Source: Lamellibrachia columna (taxonomy: Eukaryota; Annelida; Polychaeta; Sabellida; Siboglinidae). Taken from it: DNA of 64,000 nt. Location of the stretch: NCBI GenBank assembly GCA_963662155.1, contig OY759262.1, forward strand, positions 10,209,000 to 10,272,999, given 5' to 3'. Shown here in pieces: positions 1-40,499 of this stretch; within the stretch, counting starts at the first letter, position 1, and each line of letters opens with the position of its first letter. Made by a program: the position numbers and the translations under genes. The notes beneath the pieces were generated by a model. The model made no database searches and was not told where the DNA came from. It worked only from the letters and a program-made list of their open reading frames with translations.

Positions 1-2930
1 CAAATGGGTGTGTTTAAAATAGTGAATAGTTATGTATGTTGGTAGGAATATGTTATTCAAACTTAAAGAAGGCAGTAGAACCTGAGGACACAAAGAATCA
101 TTAGTTAAAGAACAGTATAGGTTGCATATGAGAAAGTGCTCATTGTCCAATTGCCATCTGGAACTGGCAGTTTTGGATGGCGTAGGGAAATCGGCAATGG
201 AACCGTGAGTCTCCAGACAAAATTTGGTAAGTATGAAAGTATCTCGTCTAAATCGGCGTCAATCCTGACCAACGGCGGTAATAATAATTAGTCAATGCAT
301 GCATCTCCTTTGTTTACTCTGGAATCCGACGCCAACGAGAAACGATCGAAGCAACGACAATAGCAGAACACATTCAAAGCTGTTTACCTGTATTGAGAAG
401 ATTGATATGAGGAGACCGCCAGCTACGCGGATGTAGCTCCCTTGTAGCCGATCTCTCAGTGCTGTGGTGCAGCCTTTTTTGTAGAGCGTTGTCGATATAG
501 TGTAATTATAGTCTATGTGGACATCCGAGTATCTGACGCTGTAACGCGAGAGAGTGACATCGGGAAAGCTCTAGTAAGTTCCGGTTTAAACACAGTGTAT
601 GACCTCGCTTACAGACCGTGAATAACACGCAGTACTACACGGCCGTTTGTAAATAACGGTCTTTTGTAAATAATGTTTAAATAATATAGTCAAATTGTCA
701 TTTGGTGTTTGAAAATGTACTATGACATCAAGTTAGCAGTTTCGTCTGGTAGTCACATACGTCTGACAATGGTTGAGGCCTAACAATGTTACCTCTTTCA
801 TGTTTTGTTTGTTTCGTTTCTGCGTGAAGTATACCTATTTGTGGCGCTGTTTAGTCAATGTCGGCCAAACGAGGTGATGTTGCAATACTACCAGGGAGCC
901 TAGTCGTAATAAATAATGGTTATGGTAAATGCGCATAGAAAGCTCTGAACTGCACTGACCCCTCGTGAATGCATGGGCGAAGGACCCTCGGGTCGCAGCA
1001 GCTGAACGGGACATCATCCATCGTGCCGTTCCTGTAACAACAGAAACACGTACATGGTGCACAGAGGTCAGACCACACTTAGACTTCTGTACATATTCCC
1101 TGGTTCTGGTTCACTCAACCAGCGTCGGGCCGGCTTTGTCGTTGAGGTTCCGGTGTGCTGCTGTTGACTTCCGGTTCCGTTATACTTGGAGACGATTTGG
1201 CTGATAATGTTACTCGTCACTCACCACAGCCTTAGTAAGTCAGGCTAGCATAGCCTAGGGTAGCACGACCAAGTTACCATGAAAGTCAGCCCACAGTTAG
1301 GCTTACAGAATGTAGTGCGTAATACGCAATGTTGCCTGCTGTCCACTGTTATTGCACTGCGCAATGTCCAACTGTGTGGTGTGCTTGTGACACAGGGTCT
1401 CTATCATACAATCTGTTCCATGTACAGTTTTAAATTAATTCAGATGGTCATGCCTAAGGATCTAGTTAAACACCCATGCTCACCTCTCTGTGAAGCAACA
1501 TGCAGTACGATACAGTCACTCAATCTCAGGCAATTAATTCATTTGATCGTTATCTTTTAGGCCATTACTTTTATTGCATGATACACGGCAGTGATGTGAC
1601 ATTTTTAAACAGGTGCATCGAAGTAAAAACATCATTTAATTGTGTTGAATTTGGAAATAACCCGGGTGGTGACAAGAGAAGGTGATTATCGTTTCACATT
1701 CTCGGGTCCATCACCGTCAGAGCTCAGTATACAACTATATTCAAAACCTTAACGTGGGAAAACAGTGATTGGAATATAATTTGTTTGATAGCAATTACTG
1801 TCATGGAATGAGTCCAGAAAATTAATTAAATATTCCATTTTAATAACACATTTTGCCAAGGGGCACATCATACGTCAGACAGCACGTGAAATGATAACAA
1901 ATGGAGAAATCTAGAAAATGTACTTCATGCTTCGCGTACTTGATAACATTTGATAACATTTTGTCGAGATACCGAAATAAGCCGATGCTTCCTGCATATT
2001 TCTGTGATTAACTTTTGTTCTGTTTTAGTACTTTTTCTGACACTGACACATTGGAAATAATCTTTTGTTCTGTTTTAGTACTTATTCTGACACTGACACA
2101 GTAAAAATAACACCTAAACTATAATCTTAGCCAAAGACAAAAACCGGTAAAAACTATATATTCGTCTGAATTATCAGTCCAAGTTCATCATATTTCCAGC
2201 GAGCAAAGCCACTTTATTTTCTAACTGGATGTTTGTAAAATTTAGGTCTTTTATGGCGAGTAAATTGTTTACAATTTGTGTTAAGTAGATCATCTAGTAT
2301 ATTTGTTAATTGATTATATGCAATTATATCATTATTGTTCATTGAAAGTAGACATTTTGGTAAGTGTAAAGATTTCTGGTCGAAATCAGACAACAGAATT
2401 TGTTGCCCTCTCTGGAAAAAAGCCGGCGGACGCCCATGCATGCAACTGTCTGAATCAAGGTTTAAATATTATTTTTATTGTGTGCACACGGTTATATTGC
2501 GTCGCATATATGTAATATTAGGTATGTATCGCTGACTCCTCCTACTCACCCCGTACGTTTATGCCAATCCAACTTGAACCAATCCTCCAAACCGTCATTA
2601 CCGCAGCAAGAGTATTTAATTTGCAAATTGTCGATCTCTCTTTTGATATCACCGTACGTGCTATACTTGGCCATGGCCGCCGTTAAGCTGCGGGGGTCAA
2701 AAGATTGGTTGACGATTTGTCATCACGTGAACAACACAAAACATGAATGTGATTTTTAATTTGACAAAAACGTCGAATTCCAGAATGGAACCACCTTCCC
2801 ATCGCCTATATACAGTGTATCTGTAATTTATTTTCCTCTATAGAATATTTATGCACGAGTATAACAGGCCTACCTATTATAAGCCTCGAATTTTTGTGTA
2901 AACTGCCCAATACGAAGAGAGACAATGAAA
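1..2930. other. Gene-poor left flank
   Basis: I see no convincing coding exon here. Open frames are short and show no recognisable domain. The stretch includes a 50-bp-period tandem duplication near 2012-2100. It could contain downstream exons or the 3' UTR of the minus-strand membrane-protein gene whose first coding exon lies at 3183-3556, but I could not identify them. Confidence 0.5.
2012..2100. repeat. Two-copy tandem duplication, 50-bp period
   Basis: A block of about 39 bases beginning CTTTTGTTCTGTTTTAGTAC and ending CTGACACTGACACA occurs at 2012 and again at 2062 with a single difference (TTTTTC versus TTATTC). Confidence 0.85.
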
Positions 2931-2937
2931 CATGTGG

Positions 2938-3078
2938 CTTGTGTGTGCGTGCGTGCGCATGCGTGCGTGCGTGCTTTTTTTTTGGTGCGCGCTAGTGCGT
3001 GCGAGTGTGAGTGTGGTGTGTGTGATGCGTGCGTGCGTGTTGCGTGCGTGCGTGCGTGTTGCGTGCGTGCGTGCGTGA
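2938..3078. repeat. Imperfect (TGCG)n/(TG)n microsatellite
   Basis: Runs of GTGCGTGCGTGC are mixed with GTGTGTG and TGTTGCGTGCG. The array sits about 100 bases past the predicted donor of the minus-strand membrane-protein exon, so it is probably intronic to that gene. Confidence 0.9.
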
Positions 3079-3182
3079 TGTTGATAGATGGATAGATAGG
3101 TTCAAAGTGGATGGTAATGTGGTCGCGCGTAGGCGGCACAAGACGCCCATCAAATATCACTCAAAGTGTCACATAGCAATAC

Positions 3183-3556
3183 CTGACGGACACCACACCG
3201 GCTGTGCGTATGAAAGAAAATACGGCACCGGCAGCCGTGGCAACACACACACTGATGGAGAGAAAGTGACAGAGGAGCATGAAGTTCAAGACCCCGTGTC
3301 GCTTTTCCGGATTCGCGGACACCATCCAGATGACAGCACTGACTAAGTTGAAAGCGATACTCAGACCACCGATGGCAATAAGCAGGAGCGGCAACTCCTT
3401 GTCGTAGCCCTCCGAGAACATCGATATTTGAGTCACAATGTACCGCATATAGACAGCAATGCCAGTGAGTGCCAGAGCCAGTAGAATGTTGATCCAGTTC
3501 AATGTCACAACAAACGATAAGTACGACGCTCGCTTTGCTTCTGTAAACGTAACCAT
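3183..3556 (-). CDS. First coding exon of a multi-pass membrane protein, tetraspanin-like
   Basis: The exon encodes about 124 residues from an ATG at 3556. There are three strong hydrophobic helices: TM1 roughly residues 18-38, TM2 roughly 56-77 (contains LLLIAIGGLSIAFNLVSAVI) and TM3 roughly 88-112. Short polar loops separate them, and the loop between TM2 and TM3 is only about 8 residues (SANPEKRH). A short N-terminus, a small first loop and three closely spaced helices match the first half of tetraspanin-type four-TM proteins. A CAG|GTATTG donor follows at 3182 with two bases of a codon left over, so at least one more exon should lie to the left. I could not find it. The frame runs on past the donor only to a nearby stop. 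Family assignment is by topology only; another 4-TM family is possible. Confidence 0.6.
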
Positions 3557-3781
3557 CGTTCATGTGTACTCGTACGGCGTGCGGCACAGATCAGTTGGTG
3601 CGAGCTACGCAGTCACCTTCCTTCTGTAACTTCCACGTAACTACGTCAATGTATCCGAATTATGACGTACAACGTTCGATAAAAACGTGTTGCTGAAACC
3701 AAGGACATGACTTTTACGCATTCGCCTTGATAAATAATCTGCAGATTCCCAACAGGGACAACATGCAAGTGGGGGATAGAG

Positions 3782-4420
3782 CTACGTATCTAAAGGCAGC
3801 GCCTGCAGCCTACTCCGAAACGTGGTACTGGGGCTGGCCGTAAAGTTATTCCCGTGTGGTTTATTCCACTCTGGGATTGTCCTGAATGTTAAATATTTGG
3901 AAAGAGCAAGTCTTTTAAATTTAGGTCTACTGAATTTATGGTTATATGATGTCCGCCTGTCTTGCACTATACGTGATCCAGCTTGGATGGTTCTCTCTAC
4001 CTGTTCTATAAGTGTCAGAGAAATCAACTGCCAATTTACCAAAGTTTATTTATTAAAACAAAATTAAGCGTAGAATGCGTTGCCTGTCTTCTATATGAGC
4101 CTATTTCAAATGTTGTAGTAATTAGAGTTACACTAGCTTCATACAAATGATGGGAATTCGCCCATCTAGATTATCTCCTCTGGATGATTTCCGAACGATT
4201 TATGTCCTTCTTTAAGGGGTCCCAAAATATAGCTGCATATTCCATTCCCGCTGTGACAGTGAGTAGTATAAAATACTCAATGGTTTTACATTCGAGATGG
4301 CTGCCTCGCAGATTCTTACGCATAAAAACTGGTTTCTTGTTAGCTGTCTTGCCTACTTCAGGTATATGCTTTGACCAAGTGATGTCAGTTGATAGTAGGC
4401 CTAGGCTGAATTTATTTTCA
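3782..4420 (-). mobile_element. Decayed LINE reverse-transcriptase C-terminus (CR1/L2-like)
   Basis: Reading the minus strand from about 4410 downwards gives pieces typical of the thumb and C-terminus of CR1/L2/Jockey-group LINE polymerases. These are a TWSKHI segment, then EYAAIFWDPLKKDI followed by EIIQRR, then DRRTSYNHKF, then a FRTIPEWNK segment with a TFRSRLQ tail ending at 3782. Frame changes are needed between pieces, so this is a 5'-truncated, inactive copy. The short polymerase fragment does not allow a firm clade call. Confidence 0.75.
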
Positions 4421-4908
4421 AATAGGCACTATGCCATCCGACGACTGAAATTATCAATACACATCAGTCTGCATCCATCTTACTTCTATACTACATTTAT
4501 AGATATTTTGTATTTCCTATTTATCAAACAGCGGCTGTCGCATCCGATATTTTCATAATGTTCTGCAATTCCGGCTCGAAACTTCTGTGGCCAAAAGCAA
4601 GTCCAACACTTAGATGCTAGACAGACAGTGGGGAACAAAGTACAAGACGGCGCACCCACGCCAAGTGTTGGGGGATAATTATTCGATGTGGACAACATAA
4701 CCAAAAGTCTGTCTTGTTGACCCTGATCGAGTCGTTGGGGATTGACTTGGAATTCAGAGAGGTGAATCGAGGCTTGACATAACTTGCCGGTCAATGACTT
4801 GAGACTTGACTTGACAGTATGTGATTCTCCCAAGTCTGCCAAAATGACTCAAACTGCTTATATTTTAGTATGGAGTTGTTTAATTTAATTCACGTTATTT
4901 CACATACA

Positions 4909-5510
4909 GCGGCAGTAAAAAGTTATGGGACCACACAAAATGTCGTATAAAAATCCATGTATTAACTAATTTAAGTATACAATTCAACGAAACAAGTCAA
5001 AGTTTTTGTTTATGTGTTTTATCGATGCATCTACCACATACAGTTACAACATAACAAGAAATGCGATTGTTGCATACGGCGAACATTGGGAAACCACTTG
5101 ATTTTGTTTGCACTCACAGAAACCGAACTGTTGAGCAGAGCGATTCTGTTCTGTGGTTAGACGAGAGCTCATACCAACTCTTCTGTGGGGGGGTGCGTAT
5201 GAGAGAAGGAGGGTGGTTGAGAGGTACAGTGCAAAATGTATTCCCCCAGAATGAAGCACAGCGGTTGTCCTTCGTGGGGCTTTGAGTTGGCCAGTTGTAC
5301 GTTTGTGAAGGCACGGTGAAGCTGGAATAATATGTCAGAGTACTGAGTCGTCACGATTCGTGATGGGGTGAAGCATATATCATCCAGCAAGATAACTTTC
5401 CTTGCCGTAAAGCCAAAAATCACCGAAATGTTTGAGAATTCTGATATTCATGTAATGTTGTGGCTGGCCTAGAGAGCGCTAACCTGAACCCAATAATTTA
5501 ATAGACATAT
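4909..5510 (+). mobile_element. Tc1/mariner transposase fossil
   Basis: The start, ACAGCGGCAGTAAAAAGTTA at about 4909, resembles Tc1-like terminal repeats. Inside, a frame reads VLWLDESSYQLF (5142 onward), the Tc1 DES block holding a catalytic Asp. About 210 bases later, with a frameshift, comes IQQDNFPCRKAK, the QQDNAPCH block with the next catalytic Asp. Further on are remnants of the WPAxSPDLNP region. In-frame stops and frameshifts show it is dead. I did not identify a matching right terminal repeat, so the right edge is approximate. Confidence 0.7.
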
Positions 5511-5529
5511 TCAAGCAGATTGGGGTAGC

Positions 5530-7370
5530 AGGCCCATCAATAAGCAGGCTGTGCGACAGTCAATACAGATTGGGTGAAACGCAATCCCCTTGGCTTGTCT
5601 ACTAACCGCAAGTTAGTGTATTCGATGCCCAAACGACGTGTTGCTGTAATTAATAGCAGTTATGATTTCGCAAGTCGTTCGAGAATTCGGGCGCCTGGCG
5701 ACTAAAACACTTACATACACATATGTGATCAATGCCTTCCCGGACTACTGCGTGTGGCCTAGCAGACGATAATAATTAGTAAAATGTATCCACTGTAGAG
5801 AATTGCATTGGTGGCCATGTTAACGTTTTGTCTGATTATGAGAAAACGTGACCATCTAAAATTCTGAATTTGTTTACAGCAACTGCCATCATCTCATTGC
5901 CATGCTGACCAATTGTTTTCAAAATCACATACCTCCAGCTCTTTTAAAATGCCCCGACGTGCGATGCCCATCACTTTTGACAAAAATAGCCAGGTATTCA
6001 TGCGCCCACGTGGCCCATAGCAGAACAATTCCCATAAATCCCTCCGTCTGTTAAACTCTCAAAAAATGCACAATTTCACAACCAATAGCTTCTACAAACA
6101 AACCTGTGAATATGCCTGCTCAGTTGCACTTATGTCACATCATATGAATTCTTTAAATTCACATATCGCAATTTAATACGCCTTACATTCGTGTCAAACA
6201 ACAAACAGTGGTCTTACAACCAAATTTATATAAAGTTGCGGCATAATGTATATATAGACACCTTATGGACCACTCCTGCTTGTCAAGTCATTATTTGACA
6301 ACCAAGTCTAAGCAATGCGTTGCCCGTATTGTTAGCTGAAAACCAGTCACATAATTTAATTATAGGTCGATTTTTACACTTGATAAATCATAGATCGTGT
6401 ACACTAGATTTACAGAGCGAACCAATGAAGCCTGCTTACTGGCCTTTAACAGGATTTAGGGTAAATTCCAATGTGTCAGATTTGTCAAATTGTATTATTT
6501 ATGTGACTGCTTTCATACTTATAGTTGATAAGATACAAGGCGAACGGCTTGATTTCGATACGCCACCATAAAGGGGTATCATATGACCAGATGAAAGAAA
6601 CTATTCTGATCAAATTTGTTACACAATGTTGCTAATGCACTGGGCCACAACACACAAATCACCAATGACCGTTCTAGTGCAAACTGGCTACCTGTTCCCT
6701 CACATACTGGTGTCATACCCCCTAATTTTCGTCAAATTTCCATTTTGGCATCCAATCTGTACCATGCTGTTCGTGATTGCTACAGCTGTCTGCCTTTTCC
6801 AAGCAAACTGTTCACTTTTCCTATCAACCTATGCCTATGGGAATGGATATATCTTATGTAAACCACTTCAGGGTTAGGGTTAGCTAGGCATAGAGATGGG
6901 GTTAGCTACCGTTAGGGTAACATGCCTTCATTTCCTTGTGCCCAAGCACTTACAAAGTATTGCACACAACATGAAATTAGTATTGATATGTGGTGAATAG
7001 ACATTTTGGAAAGGCAGCAGTTATTGTTGATATTAAAAATTGCTTACTGTAGATTTTTAGCTTACCACAAGCTCTTTAATGCTATTTTAGCATATGAAAA
7101 AGAAAAAAAAATTTTTTTTATTAACAATGAAATATCATATTAAACATCAAATTGCGCAAACTATCAGCTCGTGCACATCAAACGTTATAGTACAAATCTA
7201 AAATGTACATTTATTTTACATTTTTATATTTAGTAGATCGGCTATAGGACATCTCCTAAAGGAGACTGTTAAACAGTTTAAATAGTAGCAGCGTTTAACC
7301 AGTAATGATCTTGTTGACTAGATGAAATCAATAACATTGATGGTCAGTGGCGCTACTTGTGGGGAGTTTA
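5530..7370. other. Intergenic, no gene recognised
   Basis: AT-rich unique-looking sequence with only short open frames of no recognisable family. A small A/T homopolymer cluster lies near 7098-7120. Confidence 0.5.
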
Positions 7371-7444
7371 CAAAAGCCAGTTGAATAGTGGCGCCACACG
7401 GTGGGCCGGGGAGTAGCCAACAGTTCTCGGATGTGTTCTCGCAC

Positions 7445-7450
7445 CACGTG
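7445..7450. promoter_or_regulatory. E-box CACGTG upstream of YLPM1
   Basis: A palindromic CACGTG lies about 92 bases before the YLPM1 start codon, in the likely 5' UTR or core promoter. I see no TATA box at a sensible distance, and the transcription start is not determined. E-boxes of this kind bind bHLH factors; function here is inference only. Confidence 0.25.
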
Positions 7451-7541
7451 CTTTAAGCGTGAAAACCGACGATGCTTTGTAAGAAGACATCTTTGATGCG
7501 GAGTTTGTGTTTATCGACGAACATTATCATTAATTAGTAAA

Positions 7542-37006
<29,465 letters not shown>

Positions 37007-37014
37007 GAGGTGAG

Positions 37015-37145
37015 GGAGGCTCTGTGTGACTTAGGGCTCTAACTGGGATCTGTGTCACTTGGGCTGTAATGAGGATCTGTATGACCTAGGGCTCTAATGA
37101 GGATCTGTTTGACTTAGGGCTCTAATGAGGATCTGTATGACTAAG
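37015..37145. repeat. About 30-bp degenerate tandem repeat
   Basis: Four to five copies of GACTTAGGGCTCTAATGAGG + ATCTGTAT immediately after the YLPM1 stop codon. Confidence 0.85.
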
Positions 37146-37554
37146 GACTCTACCATGTTTCATTAAAATTCATTGTGATACTTTTCTCAAGATGCAATAC
37201 TCGATATATTTTTACAAGAATCGTGATACATATTGCAAGCAATTAATTTTTCCAAAATATTATCGTGTTGAAAGTTGCAAATATGTCAGAAGCAAGCCTT
37301 AGAAACTGATTCGAGTCTTACTATTTTTATTGAAGCCAATGGAGTAAAATTTGCTTACTACCTGTCGAAATCTCACTTGATCTCGCATTAGCGACATCAC
37401 TAGTTTTAGTTAGTAAAATATTTTCTTGAACAAATAAATAGTTTTTTACCACTATCGTTAAGCATCGCAATACGTGTGTTATATCGTAACATAAATATCG
37501 CGATGCATATTATATTTATTTAGAAAATGTGGAATGATGTTGATAATTTAAGCC

Positions 37555-37735
37555 AGTGGTTCCTGGACGGGGGGCTGCAATGTAGTAGAAGGGGATCCTC
37601 GGCAGCTGCAATGTAGTAGAAGGGGATCCTCAGCAGCTGCAATGTAGTAGAAGGGGATCCTTGCCAGCTGCAGTGTAGTAGAAGGGGATCCTCAGCAGTT
37701 GTAATGTGTAGTCGAAGGGGATCCTCTGCAAATAT
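37555..37735. repeat. 31-bp tandem repeat
   Basis: About five copies of AGCTGCAATGTAGTAGAAGG + GGATCCTCAGC. The array is preceded by AGCCAGTGGTTCCTGGACGG, which resembles an hAT-type transposon end (CAGTGGTTCCCAAAC...). Confidence 0.85.
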
Positions 37736-39079
37736 ACAAATTACGTATGAAGCTCAGTGCAGGGGGTGCCTCAGCAAGAAGTTGCTAATCTTGGATGTCT
37801 AGTGCTGAGAAAGTTTGGGAATGTCTGATCGTAGCAGTCTGTTTAAGTTTGCACTTTTATCAAATGACTAATGTTTCATTTTATTGACGGAAACAAACAC
37901 TGAAATCCATTATATGTTCACATTTTGTTTCAGAATATGGAATGATCATAGCAAGTATGACATAGTAAGTTGGCCAAGCGATGCAGAAGCCAAGAGTGGA
38001 GAAGTTCAGCAGTGGTGGCGTGGCTTCTACAAATATCAGGAATTAATTTTCCAATCAAGATAGACGAGAGAGATGGCCATATAAGACATTATTTGGGGTG
38101 GAGCTTGAAACAGGAGCACTTAATGTTTACTGGTGACTGGTAAAGTTACACATCAGTTACGTTTGTTGTAAGTTGAAAGTCGTGGGTAGTAGAATAATTT
38201 GTACTTCATTCAACTTTCTCTCTTGGTCGACGTGTTTCTGAGTACCAGGCCAATATCGAAGAGCAATTCAAGGAAATGCTTTTCATTACCCGTCGGGCCA
38301 GTGATGAGTCGATGACTGGCAATTGCCAAATACATGTTTCAGTAGGTCGATCTGGATGTCAGAAGCCCCTCCAGAGGATGGTTGTATCTAGTTCTTACCA
38401 ATGTCTAAATGTTTTCTAGATGTTGCTTTCAATTTGCTGCAGTAGTCCAGCAACTTTGTGGTATTATGATGTTTACTGTTAATTTGATAAGCCTTTACAC
38501 AATGTGACTAGGGTGTGTTAAAGAAACGTTTACATCTCTGAGCCAAGTGAGGACCCCGGTGACTGGGAGTGTGTGATTCAACACTAGGGAAAACAATTAA
38601 ATTGTGCAAGTTGATTATTGTGTCATCCTGACTGTTGTTAGGGGCACATAAAGTAACCTTGACTAAAGGATCCCTCCTCAATTCGAATTTTTTCTCTTGC
38701 CTCATTTCAGATTACAATTTTTTATTTAGGTTTTGTAAAAGCATCGGACAAATGGTTAGATTATTTTTGACCGGATTCAGTCAAAGTTATGCAAAACAAT
38801 TTGCAAAAGTCAGATGAGACTATTCACTCTTGCTAGTTCTGTGATCTAGCGAGCAAATTTAATTCTTTCAATCATTTAAAAAAGTATGCTCTTTGTTGGT
38901 AATCCCGGCTGCACACATTACTTGTGCATTATTATTACCTGATTCATGATGGGATTAAAGGAATTGGGGGGAGATCTTAACTGTGTTAATGTACTTAGTT
39001 GAAAGGCCTGTGACTACCCATGTTTTGATGTTTTATGATGGAGTTAGAATAAATGAATTAGAATATGCGTGTCTTCTTT

Positions 39080-40480
39080 GTTGCATACATAATTACACTT
39101 GCATTAACATATGTTAAAAGCATAAATACAGCAATACTGTTGTAGTAATCAGTAATATTTAAGTGGTGAAGCAACTAGTTCATACCAAACTGTTTAGATC
39201 AGCTCTGGGTTGTTCTGTGAACTGGAAACTATTGAAAACCAGTAGGGGAAGGTGGGGCATGTCCGCACACCTCGTTATTGACTAAACCACGTAGCATTTC
39301 GTTTCAAAACTACTACAGTAGCATCTAGATCATACATCAAGCACACGAGCCCGCGACTTGAAGTCGTTTGCATCGGTAAGAAATTATAAAATGTTTTTGC
39401 AGAATCTTGTGTGATTTTATACATGTATTATTACGTAAGTCACACTCTCAATAATATATGCATATCGGTGTGTTTATGCGTTGTTGAAATGTGTGTCATT
39501 AGTGTTGTCGTTGCACAAATAAACTACCGTTATAGACCGCGTGTGCGGGAAAATTAACAATTGAAATATACCCCACTAAACGTGTAAAATATGCCTGTTC
39601 CCTCATATAGATTAAATCACATATAGTATATTTGATTTATGGTCAATGGGACTTACATTTACCCTTGCGTTGTGTGCGTTAACATGTTGAACACAGAAAA
39701 TGTACTCGTAACACGTGGAATTTGTCTCGACGGTGGTATACTAGAAATGTATTGAGTTGCCCCCCCGCCCCCCCCCCCCATCACCAAAATGGTGGGAGGT
39801 TGGCCTAAAATAGGTGGAAGGTGGGACTTTGAAGTAGGATGTGTTAAAGAGTATAATTATAATGTTTTTATTATGTGTCCTGGTGGTTTTCTTCGTCGCA
39901 TGGCTTTCCGTTTGGGCTGTAGTTGAGATAGACCACCACTTCACCAAATTTAGGCCACTGCATTATATAAACCATTAAGATCAAACACTTAAACAATTCA
40001 CCCAGTACAGCTTTTTACCCCGTACAATAACCAATTGGAATAACCTGCCAGCCAACGCTGAAAGTCAGCTGTCGCTAATTTGCGTAAACTCGAGTCAGTA
40101 GATGGCGCCACCTGACAAGGCTTCCGTGACAACACTATAAATATTCCTGTATTATTCCTATACTTTTACTTCTGAACTCTCTATAAATCTTAGACCAAAG
40201 ACATTATACGTGTAAAGCAACAGTAGGGGAGACCTGCATGGGTACCATACTCATCGGGTGTCATTTGTTCAATTTACGGTAACTGAGGCTGATGGCGCGA
40301 TATTGTAGTCTGCGTCACACCGCGCACGTTGCCAGTAAGTTTGAGCGGGCTGACGTTTTTTGCTTAACATTATCGAATTTAGCAGTTTTGGAGAAACAAA
40401 AGTAATTCCGACGGTTGATAGTGTAATTCATATTGCAGCACTGCATTGGTAAATATGAAACTTATTGCTATTAGTTGTTA
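39080..40480. other. Intergenic, no gene recognised
   Basis: Contains a C-rich run near 39761-39779, the second copy of a dispersed repeat at 40050-40120, and no convincing exon. Confidence 0.5.
40050..40120. repeat. Dispersed repeat copy B (with CTCF-like word)
   Basis: Diverged homologue of 23386-23465. It contains CAGTAGATGGCGC at 40096-40108, which fits CASYAGRKGGCRS at all 13 positions. The copy in YLPM1 intron 12 differs within this word (GGTAGATGGTGC). Confidence 0.65.
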
Positions 40481-40499
40481 ATAATTAGCTAACTGTGTT

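Larger units (their letters stand above)
37007..39070 (+). other. Probable YLPM1 3' UTR region
   Basis: Directly after the stop is a consensus donor GAG|GTGAGG (37010), and TTTTGTTTCAG lies at 37923-37933, so a 3' UTR intron is possible. An AATAAA at 39048-39053 could be the polyadenylation signal. The stretch also holds tandem repeats at 37015-37145 and 37567-37730. Extent is inference. Confidence 0.4.
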